A DNA stretch of 64,000 bases from Oreohelix idahoensis. Lineage: Eukaryota; Mollusca; Gastropoda; Stylommatophora; Oreohelicidae. This document shows, piece after piece, positions 55,602 to 64,000 of this stretch. Numbering within the stretch: the first letter of the stretch is position 1; each line of letters starts with the position of its first letter. Where the stretch lies: assembly GCA_024509875.1 (NCBI GenBank), contig JAMPIV010006390.1, positions 186,001 through 250,000 on the forward strand, written 5' to 3'. The notes under the pieces are model-generated. The model was not told where the DNA came from. It saw only the letters and a program-made list of their open reading frames with translations, and did no database searches. Position numbers and translations under genes: made by a program.

Positions 55602-55793
55602 TCGTGGGTTTTTGCTCCGCAGTGAATATGTGTAGTTATGTGTTCTTTCGTAGCAGTTAGGGTTAGGTTTAGTATTACTGTTAGGATTAGGGTTAGTGTT
55701 AACCCTAATCCTAACCTTAATACTAAACCTAACCCTAACTGCTACGAAACAAGACATAACTACACATATTCACTGCGGAGCAAAAACCCACGA
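55602..55793. mobile_element. Fold-back element 1 with telomere-like centre
   Basis: A near-perfect palindrome of 192 bp. The arm TCGTGGGTTTTTGCTCCGCA (55602) is inverted at 55774-55793. The inner third is GGGTTAGGTTTAG, GGATTAGGGTTAG and their inverse CTAATCCTAACC, CTAAACCTAACCC. Translation of either strand gives nearly the same peptide, so the open frames here are by-products. Confidence 0.9.
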
Positions 55794-55984
55794 GTAATAG
55801 GAAATTACCGCTTTCGAGTAACAACAGACGCGCGCGCTAAAAATAAATCTGCTTCACATCGTTAACGCAAATCGCCGAAAACACGAACCGCCGAAAACGT
55901 CTGGAAATGGATTTAGTGCGCAAAGGGAAGTAAAAATTCTACAGTAACTGAAGTTTAACAAAAAATACCACCAATAACGGAAAA

Positions 55985-56115
55985 ATGGACAACTTGTAAT
56001 TTTTTTCCAGGTCCGATGTGGGAAATTCAAGGCTTTTAGCCATTTTTCCAGGCTTTTCAAGGCCTGGAATTTTTTTTTCCGTTTTCCAGGTTTTTCCAGG
56101 TCGCTGCGAACCCTG
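55985..56115 (-). mobile_element. hAT-like right terminus (GAACCCTG)
   Basis: CCAGG/CCTGG-rich subterminal words and the end GCTGCGAACCCTG are flanked by CTAAGAG. The possible partner is at 46653. Confidence 0.4.
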
Positions 56116-56163
56116 CTAAGAGTTGGGCTCAGGATGCAGAGACAGAAAAATACTGTCGAACAC

Positions 56164-57748
56164 ATACATGCCACACCTCAGACATGAAAAACCTGTACAA
56201 CAAATCCAAAAACCCTGTACAGAGACCCGCAAAACCTGTACAGACTGAAAAACGTAACAATAGAGTTAATTAATGTACAAATATATTCAATTAGATGGTT
56301 CTGCACCATCATAGTGACATGCGCCCTTTGCCTTTTTAAGCATGTCTTCACTTGCTTTAAAACCTAAACAACAAGAGTTAGAATTTATTTTGTACCGGTA
56401 TTGTAGAAAAGCTGTGACTGTATCATCATTTAGTCTATTTCTGCAAAAAAAAATTAATACAATTTATGGTGGAAATGAAGAACAGTTTGGTGTGTGTTCT
56501 ATAGTGCCTTATAAAAGTATAGATCTAAAGAGACCAGTAATAAGCGTTATGGGTTAGGTTTAGGAATCTTAAATCAAATATATATATATATATATTTTTT
56601 TTTTTTTAAAGCTAGCAATGAAAATATAAACTGGCGCAATATTATATATTCTCTACCGAACTTCAAAAATTGGAATAGCCGTTATACCCATACGAATTTT
56701 AGTGTCAATCAAACATTGATAGTAATTAATTATTTAATAAATATAAATCATTGGATGACCGTAATGATGATCACCCAAGGCAAAATCACATTGTTTTTTA
56801 AAGAAACGAAATTAAAACTAAGAAGAGAAGTAACTCCAAATAAACTTTTCTCTGACCTGGTTAAGATGCAAATTTGCCTTGCTTTTGTGGGTTTTTTTTC
56901 AGTTTCATAATTTGGTCATATCGGAATGACGGTCGCCGAATGCTCCGCATGTATTTTCGTACCATTTAGATTTCGGGTTAACCCTAACCCCAACTGTAAC
57001 CCTAATCCTAACTCTAAATGGTACGAAAATACATGCAGAGCATTCGGCGACCGTCATTCCGATATTAGGCCTACCCATAATTTGTTTTGTATTATTATTA
57101 TTCAAATTTACATTTCTTACGCACTTTCTACCGTAAACCTAACCTCAACCTTAACTCTAAATGGTACGAAAATACAAATATTAAACATACTCGACGGCAA
57201 TAAAGGTAAAGATTACCAGAATCTCAGTAAAAAGAGTTGTCAGAATCATTCAAGTTGAATAAATTCAACTCAAACAAGAATTTTCGTGCTCTTTTTCCAC
57301 AAAATGTTTATGATTCGGCGGTATGGCAGCGTCCATGTTTGTAACTTTCGCTTTTGTAAAATCACTATTATCAGTTCTACCGTATTCGCTAGCAGTAAAA
57401 TATTTTGTTCGTTTCAAGCTTAGTGGCCAGATTTTTCAATGCTGAATCCGATTATGCCCAGCAATTGCCGATACGATTGTAAACAGAAGAGTTCTGGTGC
57501 TTTTAAAATAGGACGTACGTTTTATAGGTGTATGGGAACGAGGTATCGCACTACTTCCGTGACGTACTCGGTACGGCACAGCGACAAAAATTGTCAAGAT
57601 TTATGCCGTATGGCGTACGTCATAATGGTGCTGAAAGGGTTAATAATTAGGCGAAAAAACCCGTACAGACCCGTGTACGGCCCGTACACATCTGAAAACG
57701 CAAACACCCCGTACAGATTATGGGTAAACCTTTAAGTGTGGCATGTAT
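56164..57748. mobile_element. TIR element with 8-bp target duplication and subterminal repeats
   Basis: The 13-bp TIR ATACATGCCACAC (56164-56176) is exactly inverted at 57736-57748. Outer flanks TCGAACAC and GCGAACAC agree at 7 of 8 bases. Inside each end lie several CCYGTACAG-type words (56190-56245 and 57660-57720), like transposase-binding repeats. No transposase frame is evident. Fold-back element 2 lies inside. The size of about 1.6 kb and the 8-bp duplication suggest a hAT- or P-like non-autonomous element. Confidence 0.7.
56918..57065. mobile_element. Fold-back element 2 with telomere-like centre
   Basis: A 148-bp palindrome. ATATCGGAATGACGGTCGCC is inverted at 57046-57065. The arms also share AAATGGTACGAAAATACATG. 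The centre holds GGGTTAACCCTAACCCC and AACCCTAATCCTAAC. A third relative of one arm (CTCTAAATGGTACGAAAATA) lies at about 57153-57175. Confidence 0.9.
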
Positions 57749-58769
57749 GCGAACACTAATCTTAGCCTTGTTTCAAAGTGCTTTCAAAAATTGAAAACAA
57801 CAATAAAATACCAATCTTATTACTGCCTCTCCAAATCTTTATTTAAGGGCTTATTGACTTGGGCGGCTTAACCAGCTGACATAATAGCCATCTGGGCAAA
57901 ATCCAGAATGTCCCCCTAATGTGCTATTCAACTAAAACTACAATTGTAGGACCACACAAAGTGTCTGGCAAATTTTCTACATGAGGTCAACTGCCGTTGT
58001 GATGCAAAGCACACAAAATGGATAGGAGGAGAGTTGGGTTGAAATGAACAATAGTGGGATGTGTTCTTTGATGAAATCAAAATAAGTCGTTTAGCGTTAG
58101 GGTTAAGGTTATGGGTTAGGATTCCTAAATCTTACCCCTTTCTGTTGCATGTCTGAATTCTTTTCTAAGGCCTTATCGAACACACATCCCACTCCTATTC
58201 TTCATTTCAACCTGAGAGATAAACCAGAGCACAAGAAACGAGCAGGCCTGGGCTACTTTTTTAAAACCAGTTCTCATCCTACTTTTGCCGCCATCATCTT
58301 CTTGTTTGTGGTAACGCCACTGACTTACTTATACTAAACTAACTCACCCAGACTATCTTGTAGTTAGCCTTAAACAATCACAATTATGCTTTATAATAAG
58401 GTTAAAGTTTCATCATTAATGGAACTGTGAATTAGGGTCAACTGCATTGGGGAATGCAAATTTTAAAATTGTGCGGTCATATATCAGTGCTGTCTGTCAC
58501 TTTCACTGCCCGTAAAATACTACGTATTGGTATTCCTGAGTACAATGCATAAAGTCATGCAATCATGTTGAATGACATTGCTCTATCAAAAGATCAAAAT
58601 AGAAATAGCCTAGACTAGATTTTTTTTTTTTAAACCTCTAAGTTAATAGTGCTTGAAGCTGTCATTAAGATGATTAGTGATAAACGAAATTGGAGTAATG
58701 AACTTGCACTAGTTATGAGCTGGACTTTTGGTTAATGAAAAACAAAACTGGTGTTTGCAGAATAAGTAC
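57749..58769 (-). other. tomm22 intron 1, end
   Basis: A telomere-like GTTAGGGTTAAGGTTATGGG lies at 58092-58111, related to the words near 56545. No other feature is recognised. Confidence 0.5.
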
Positions 58770-58826
58770 CTCGTTAAACTCGTCATCATCGTCCTCGATA
58801 GCCCTCGTCTTATTGACATCTGCCAT
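58770..58826 (-). CDS. tomm22: Tom22, exon 1
   Basis: Nineteen codons from ATG (58826-58824) to GAG, with donor GTACTT below 58770 (phase 0). The peptide starts MADVNKTRAIEDDDDEFN. The acidic cluster EDDDDEFNE is the cytosolic presequence-binding region of Tom22 and joins in frame to DESISERL of exon 2. The three exons give 131 residues, close to the 142 of the human protein. The intron between exons 1 and 2 is about 16.5 kb. Confidence 0.88.
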
Positions 58827-58848
58827 TTTTGCGAACAGCATGGGAATA

Positions 58849-58862
58849 GGTCACTTCCGCTC
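58849..58862 (-). promoter_or_regulatory. Ets/GABP-like site upstream of tomm22
   Basis: Minus-strand GAGCGGAAGTGACC contains CGGAAGTG, the Ets (GABP/NRF-2) core typical of nuclear genes for mitochondrial proteins. It lies about 25 bp upstream of the ATG, consistent with a short 5' UTR. Function is inferred from motif and position. Confidence 0.5.
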
Positions 58863-59009
58863 GAGGATAAACGACGTTTTACTTTTTACGAAATAATCCG
58901 AGAGACAGAGCTGCTGAGAAATTAATGGCGTGCAACGAGGTGATGACTTATATTATATGAGTATACTTCTTTCTACGCTACCTCTTTCCAAGTATTTGTC
59001 AATTGTTAT

Positions 59010-59150
59010 TTTGGTCATTCATTAGATTCTTCGCATTTTTCTGAGAAGCCGTATCTTTGCTGCCTGCAGTTCTTATTTGTTTACTCATTGTCCAAGTCTT
59101 ACTTCCATACAATGAAATGGGTTAGACGTTACACTTCAAACTCGTTTTCA
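59010..59150 (-). pseudogene. LINE family B, short C-terminal fragment
   Basis: The minus frame reads SLYGSKTWTMSKQIRT, parallel to [18 protein letters not shown] at 19003-19060. It is too short to say more. Confidence 0.45.
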
Positions 59151-59289
59151 TTTGCTAATCGACAAGAATTTAATGCAAATGATAATTATTATTTTGTGGA
59201 AAATGTTTTTGCTTTTCATATTTTGTTCTTAAGTCCAATTAATTATGTATTGTCCGTCTGACGTCATGCATACAGAACCCACGCATGGC

Positions 59290-59830
59290 TTTGTCAACGT
59301 AGTGTGAGGTCTGGTGATGGCGCCCCTTAGACACCCCCCCCCCCTCCCGGATGCAGCACTATATGGTTCATACTATTGAGCTAGACCGCACGATAACTGA
59401 AATAATGTTCATTGTAACATTTAACAAAAATATAATACATTTCTGGTTTTAAAATTGTATTGTATGTTTCTTTATTCAAGTAGAATTAATGATGGGCGCA
59501 GGGATTTTTTTTTCAGGGTGGTGCGAGATCTCTTGATAGTGCCCTTCCCCCCTCCTTTACCGGAGCAGTACTGTGTGTACCTTTACGGGACTCAACTTCA
59601 TACTACTGAGCTAGATTGTTATTCAAGTAGAATCACGGATGGACACCCAATGCGGTTTTTTTTTTTTTAACAAGCAACAGCATAGACATATAGGGACACG
59701 ATTCGTTTTATGCAAGCAAATAACTTTTTAACTTTCAAAATGTTTAAAACTCTTCTTGTTCTTTAAAAATTTGAACGATTTTACTTAGTTTTTATTTTAA
59801 TAACATTCGCCCCCCCCCCCCCCCCCCCAA
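59290..59830. other. C-rich and T-rich tracts with a local duplication
   Basis: A block ending CATACTA(T/C)TGAGCTAGA occurs at about 59369 and 59599, each preceded by a C-rich run and a GCAGYACT word. T- and C-homopolymers (59503-59514, 59656-59669, 59811-59828) make exact lengths doubtful. GGCGGCTCCGCCC at 59835 resembles hAT-type termini (inverse CAGGGGCGGC), but no partner was fixed. Confidence 0.4.
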
Positions 59831-59879
59831 GTCGGCGGCTCCGCCCAAAAGCCGCCCCTGCATGTGTACTCCTGCGATA

Positions 59880-60110
59880 AGTGGTTCCAAGATGTCTCCG
59901 AGGAGACAAGAGAATAAAGTGGCATGGACCCCAACCAGCCCCGTCTTCAGAGGTGACCATATCGAGATTGCGCATTAATCTGGCAACCCCATCATGCAGA
60001 ACAATTCGCCACAGAAACTACCACCACCACTACAAGTGCTCGCACATCCTCTGGCTCAGGACCCCTGGCACAGATGCCACTGCAGATATGATCCCGTGCT
60101 CCTCAATGAA
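59880..60110 (+). repeat. Dispersed repeat R1-like, diverged
   Basis: CTGGCAACCCCATCATGCAG and GCTCCTCAATGAATCG sit in R1-like order, with low similarity. Confidence 0.3.
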
Positions 60111-60134
60111 TCGCTAACACCACCCACCCCCCAG

Positions 60135-60250
60135 TTATTTTTCTGTTGTCAAGTTTTCTACTTCTTTATTTTATACGAGTTCCTGCTGTTACCCGTTTAT
60201 GTGTATTTATTGTTCAATTCAGTCAATACATCAGTAAACCAGAATTCAGT
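60135..60250 (+). mobile_element. SINE family B, 5'-truncated fragment
   Basis: TTTTTCTGTTGTCAAGTTTTCTACTTCTTTATT-type order (15-20-bp shared words) and ACGAGT(T/G)CCTG match the tail body of the units at 26846-28610. Confidence 0.55.
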
Positions 60251-60274
60251 AAACTTCCACATGAGTCCCGTTAG

Positions 60275-60760
60275 TAGCTGGCACAACATCGAGGCGATAG
60301 ATGAAGCTAATGTCTATTCAATCTGGTGATTTGATTATGTAATTCTTTGCATACACTCTCTCCTTTATGTAGCCAATAAAAAGAAATCCAGAGTTATAAT
60401 ATCCGAGGAGCGAGAAGGCCAAAGCATAGGACCACCTAGCCCAGTCAAACGGGAAGGGAACTTTTCATTGAGGAACCTGCACACTTTTAATCCCCAGTGT
60501 AGCGGTTCCCCATCTTGCTGAAAGAACACACGGGGCTGTTCATATCCTCAAACTGTGCAGCATACGATTCAAGCATATGTAGATAACGTGTAGCCTTCAC
60601 AGCGATCTCATGGAAGAAAAATGGTTCAATCACACGGGTAATGGAGAAAGCACAACAAACGTGCATCTTGGGACTGTCGCGTTTCTATTCAATAAGTTCG
60701 TGCGAATATAATGATCCCCATATACGGCAATTGTGTTTCTTAACTTTACCAGACAAAATG
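60275..60760 (-). pseudogene. mariner-family transposase fragment
   Basis: Minus-strand pieces read RVFFQQDGEPLHWGLKV-like and FLNEKF, then GYIKERVYAKN. FFQQDGEPxHW carries the second catalytic D of a mariner-type DDE transposase. The SPDLTPLDFFLWG region is degraded. Stops and shifts break it, and no TIRs were found. Confidence 0.6.
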
Positions 60761-61157
60761 TCTTGACATCTCCATAATATTTAAAGACTTTTCTGATGAG
60801 ATTGGTAGTGATATTAAAGAATGTGATTTTTTGCTATTATATTGTGACGAAATAGTCGTCTAAATTCGCTCAATCCTCTTTTTCTTGTCTTTAATTCTCC
60901 CCAACTGGTTACTCGGCTATCCCTTCTCATGCTCTTTTTTCATTATTTTGTGTACGCATTCATTAATCGAGGTTATCTTGTTCCGCCCACCTGGTTGAAC
61001 TGACCGTTTGACATGGTTTTTGTGTTTGTTTGTACCACGTTGACATGTTTGTTTGATTAATCGTGAACACTAGACTAATTAACGTCTACAGGTAGCGACA
61101 TTCTTATTGTTAAGCCTGACGAACGATTGAGAGATAACGGTTTAATCTTCACACCAG
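60761..61157. other. No gene seen; possible LTR-like segment
   Basis: TGTGACGAAATAG at about 60842 looks like an LTR start, but no second copy lies in the window. Confidence 0.3.
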
Positions 61158-61499
61158 ATGGCATCTGGCAACATACCCAGACATATGTCGGGGAATGTCG
61201 ATAACAAATGTTTGATTCGGGGACATGGCTTGCAGATAATTGTCATTGTGAGGAAATCAGTCATACACTTGTATAATTCTCATCCACTCCGGCAATATCG
61301 CATATTTTCTTTCTTTCTCTCATTCATCATCCTATTATTTGGCATATTTATTGCCGCTTACATTCTTTTACTGTGGCCACTCCTCAAACTTATTTACGTC
61401 CCGCCAGGTGGACTGGGGTATTATCGTAACAACACCCAGTCTTTATCACCGGTCAGGGGTAATACGTTTATCTCTGTGAGTCCCCTCGCCAACCTTTGA
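61158..61499 (+). CDS. Unrecognised open frame with one transmembrane segment
   Basis: A 113-codon frame beginning MASGNIPRHMSGNVDN. It has a hydrophobic helix (FFLSFIILLFGIFIAAYILL, about residues 52-71) followed by PPGGLGYYRNN. A plausible acceptor (TTCACACCAG) precedes the ATG. It lies about 250 bp upstream of integrase of the Gmr1-like fragment but does not resemble Gag. It may be a host exon or chance. Confidence 0.25.
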   Translation: MASGNIPRHMSGNVDNKCLIRGHGLQIIVIVRKSVIHLYNSHPLRQYRIFSFFLSFIILLFGIFIAAYILLLWPLLKLIYVPPGGLGYYRNNTQSLSPVRGNTFISVSPLANL

Positions 61500-61754
61500 T
61501 GCCGACGATCCTCTATTAACACAGGCTGGTCGTGTATGATCGGTTCTAAGGAAGCCAATATTGTCCGCCTGAGAAATCAGTCTGGGGGAGCCACACGTAC
61601 AGGTGATAATTAGGTTATCGCATCCGCTGACCCTGTCCGTATCTTTATTACATATAAATCTGTCTGGCGAGTCAATATTGGCACGAAAGCATCTGGACAG
61701 GTAATCAGTGCACAGATTTGCTTTGTGAGGTTTCACAAAATGCCACCGGAAATA

Positions 61755-62599
61755 TTACCGCACTCTCTTTCAAAGAGTCGCTGTAGATTTGGTGGGACCG
61801 TTCCAAAAATCTAGGAGGCGAAACAAGTATATCTTGACTCTGGTAGATACATACACAATGTGGGGAGAAGCAGTCGCTGTCTCTTCCATAGATTCTGTGA
61901 ATATTGCAGAGACCTTACTCTCGATATTTACGAGACTGGGTTTCCCTCAGGAAATTCTGACTGATAATGGGTCCCGATTCAGGGGGACATTGATGGAGGA
62001 GGTTTTTATGGTCTTGTGCACGAAGCATATCCACACCAGTTCTTATAGGCCCCCAAGGGGGCAGCCAGATAGAGCGGTTCAACGGCACGCTTCTCACTAT
62101 AGTACGCAAGATGGCACAAGAGAAACCAGAGGACTGGGATTTGTTCTTGTCGGTAGCCCTTTTTGCCTACAGAGAGGTGCCCCACCAATCTACTGGCGTG
62201 CCTCCTGCCATGCTACTGTTTGGGCGGCCCATCAAAGGACTATTTGAGGCTCTAGTGAGGACGTGGACTGATGCCAAGGCAGATGAAAATGTCACTACGG
62301 CCTCTCAGTACGTCACAGAGCTGAAGGAAAGGTTGAAAATCGGCTGGGAGACAGCCGCCGAAAACGTGCGTGAAGCACATCAAAAGCACGCGCGCCTCTT
62401 CAATAGGAAGGCGAAAGACCGAGTATTGATTGTGGGGAAAAAAGTGCTGCTGCTTCTGCCCAGCAGCACCAACAAACTCCACATAGGATGGCAAAACCCG
62501 TTCACTGTCGTAGATAAAATCTCCCGGACCAACTATAAAATAGCCTTCCGAGGAAATGAGAAAATGTATCACATAAACCTCCTTAAACACTATATCTAA
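61755..62599 (+). pseudogene. Integrase of the Gmr1-like fragment
   Basis: The DDE core starts RVAVDLVGPFQKSRRRNKYI (first D), then LTLVDTYTMWGEAVAV, EILTDNGSRFRG (second D) and HTSSYRPPRG. A frameshift near 62070-62080 displaces the region of the catalytic E. The second frame (62083-62599) continues with MAQEKPEDWDLFLSVALFAY, the HQSTGVPPAMLLFGRPI motif and the C-terminal SH3-like part ending NEKMYHINLLKHYI and a stop. The zinc finger upstream is not recognisable. Confidence 0.85.
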
Positions 62600-62605
62600 C
62601 GACCT

Positions 62606-63162
62606 GTGGCGGAACTTGTATACTTGATGACTCTGGCTCCTGCGTCAGAAGTGGACTTTGAAACTCACACCGAAGTGGAGTACCCACTCCAGCCCCAAGA
62701 AACGCATGAGGACGTGAAAACGTACCCACAGCTATCAGAGATAGAAAATAACCAGGTGATGCAACTTTTAAGGGATTGTAGAGGAGTGCTCACCGACCAT
62801 CCTGGGCTCACCCATTTAGTCGAATTTGACATGAAGGTGTTAGACCCGACGCCGGTCAGAGTGAAACACTATCCTCTCCCCTACTCTAAAGCCACAGCTT
62901 TGAGGGAAGAAAACGAGCATTTACTCGAAGCGGGCATCATCGCTAAAGCGGACTCTCCCTACAGCTCTAGTGTGGTACTCCTCAGGAAGCCACCCGGAGA
63001 GCACAGGCTCTGTATTGATTACCGGAGGCTAAACACAGTAAAGGAATACCAGACACAGCCTTTGCCAGATCAGAACCTATTATATGCTAAACCGAGCAAA
63101 GCTCATTTCTTCTCTAAGATAGATTTGAGTTACTATCAAATTCCGGTAAAAAAAGAGATTCG
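62606..63162 (+). pseudogene. RT N-terminal part of the Gmr1-like fragment
   Basis: It begins a few bases after the integrase stop, in another frame. VMQLLRDCRGVLTDHPGLTH leads to RVKHYPLPYSKATALREENE, SPYSSSVVLLRKPPGEHRLC, IDYRRLN and FFSKIDLSYYQIPVKKE. The alignment then breaks off at about 63160. The palm with PFGL and the YxDD active site is absent, deleted in frame or nearly so. Confidence 0.85.
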
Positions 63163-63189
63163 ACCATTGCTCGTGTTGGCCCGTTACTA

Positions 63190-63787
63190 AGAAAGACGTG
63201 AAGTCATTCGTATCACTATAGGGTTTTATCAGAGGTACATGAAAATTTTCAATGCTCTTAGCGTCCCCCTCACGGACTTGACGAAGAAAGACTACCCCGA
63301 TAAGGTGGTATGTACTGCGGAGTGTGAGAAGGCCTTCACGGTGTTGAAAAAACATCTCACCTCCACACCCATCCTACAATTACCCGATCTGACTAAACCA
63401 TTTGTTTTGCATATGGACGCCAGTAACATCGGAGTTGGAGCTTCCTTGCTACAACAAGGGATCAGAGACCCAACAACCCTCTTCCCAGTCGCTTACGCCA
63501 GTCGGAAGGTAAACTCAGCTGATCGTAATTATTCCACAACGGAGAAGGAGTGTTTGTCACCCATTTGGGGTATCACGAGGTTCCAAGGCTACTTGTACAT
63601 TGTAAAATTCTCGGGACAATGTGACCACCAACCACTCATGTTCCTGGCGGCGTCAAAGTCTTTAAATGGACGTCCCATGCGTTGGAGTCTTTGGCTCCAA
63701 ATGTACGCTTTTCAGGTTAAGTACATCCCGAGAAAGGAAAATGTGGGAGCTGACTATTTGAGCAGACACCCAGTAGAGGTGTCGTGA
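63190..63787 (+). pseudogene. RT connection and RNase H of the Gmr1-like fragment
   Basis: GFYQRYMKIFNALSVPLTDL (connection; its start at about 63190 is in another frame) and CEKAFTVLKKHLTSTPILQL lead to RNase H: FVLHMDASNIGVGASLLQQG, SRKVNSADRNYSTTEKECLS, and VGADYLSRHPVEVS with the stop immediately after. That ending matches 53057 and is the expected C-terminus when integrase lies upstream. Confidence 0.88.
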
Positions 63788-63790
63788 AAT

Positions 63791-64000
63791 ATTCTAATCC
63801 ATATATATAAATTAAAACGTAAATGCAAAGCCTAACAAATAAATTTAATAAAAGGAAAGAAGAATGGTAAAGAACAGTGCTGTCACAATGACTGTACTCG
63901 AAATCCCCCTTGTTTTCTACTGCGTCTGCAAATTGTAACGCTTTCACGTTGATAGTAAAAGCCTACTGTGTCGCTGCACGCTTTCTTCAATGAAACGTGT
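63791..64000. other. No gene seen
   Basis: AT-rich sequence after the pol fragment. No polypurine tract or LTR is recognised before the window ends. Confidence 0.5.

Larger units (their letters stand above)
61755..63790 (+). mobile_element. Gmr1-like Ty3/gypsy pol fragment (integrase before RT)
   Basis: Domain order on one strand is integrase, RT fingers, (RT palm deleted), connection, RNase H, stop. Standard Ty3/gypsy elements have integrase last. Gmr1-like elements have it before RT. Gag, protease and LTRs were not found in the window. Confidence 0.85.

Noticed and set aside
55533..55865. Near-identical open frames on opposite strands (also 56905-57258)
   Set aside because: Consequence of the palindromes; not genes.

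Overview
This is animal nuclear DNA, almost entirely non-coding and dominated by nested transposable elements. The organism is most likely an invertebrate. The evidence is short exons in long introns with GT-AG borders, tRNA-derived SINEs, several LINE families, Ty3/gypsy elements of two lineages, Tc1/mariner, piggyBac and hAT-like remnants, and TTAGGG-like vertebrate/lophotrochozoan-type telomeric motifs. The mixture resembles molluscan or other lophotrochozoan genomes, but nothing here proves the phylum.

Two host genes can be assembled from phase-compatible exons. On the + strand a four-exon gene (CDS 10546-10707, 20152-20260, 23063-23263, 26536-26789) encodes a predicted 241-residue four-transmembrane protein of the claudin/PMP22/EMP type. 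On the - strand three exons (58770-58826, 42018-42251, 40034-40138) encode a 131-residue Tom22, the central receptor of the mitochondrial outer-membrane translocase. Its first intron is about 16.5 kb and is packed with transposons. One further candidate terminal exon lies at 1442-1661 (-).

Layout. 1-10 kb: a 28-bp minisatellite grown inside a LINE 3' end, a 61-bp minisatellite beside a tRNA-SINE, a hAT-like MITE with a retroposon in its edge, a TTAA MITE, and an internally deleted RTE derivative. 10.4-26.8 kb: the claudin-like gene, whose introns hold a nearly complete Mag-type Ty3/gypsy element (11965-16925, identical 185-bp LTRs, inserted in a LINE), a LINE with a SINE and (TA)n tracts, and a Tc1/mariner element. 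26.8-28.6 kb: tandem plus inverted copies of a SINE-containing unit, forming a 645-bp-arm palindrome. 30.8-35.6 kb: a DD34E Tc1 transposase gene split by a SINE that is itself split by a full-length RTE-type LINE. 40-58.8 kb: tomm22, with LINEs, a piggyBac remnant and a second LTR element (48990-55000, 812-bp LTRs) in its introns. 55.4-58.2 kb: two fold-back elements with telomere-like centres and a TIR element with 8-bp target duplication. 60-63.8 kb: a mariner fragment and an LTR-element pol with integrase upstream of reverse transcriptase.

The most notable observation is that the 48990-55000 element appears to encode an RNA-recognition-motif (RRM) domain at the end of its gag/protease ORF, now split by a SINE. 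Both this element and the one at 61.7-63.8 kb stop directly after RNase H. The second clearly has integrase before RT, as in Gmr1-like elements. Other unusual items are a 283-bp insertion with 59-bp direct terminal repeats and 11-bp target duplications, a mosaic SINE carrying patches of its host LTR element, and the fold-back elements.
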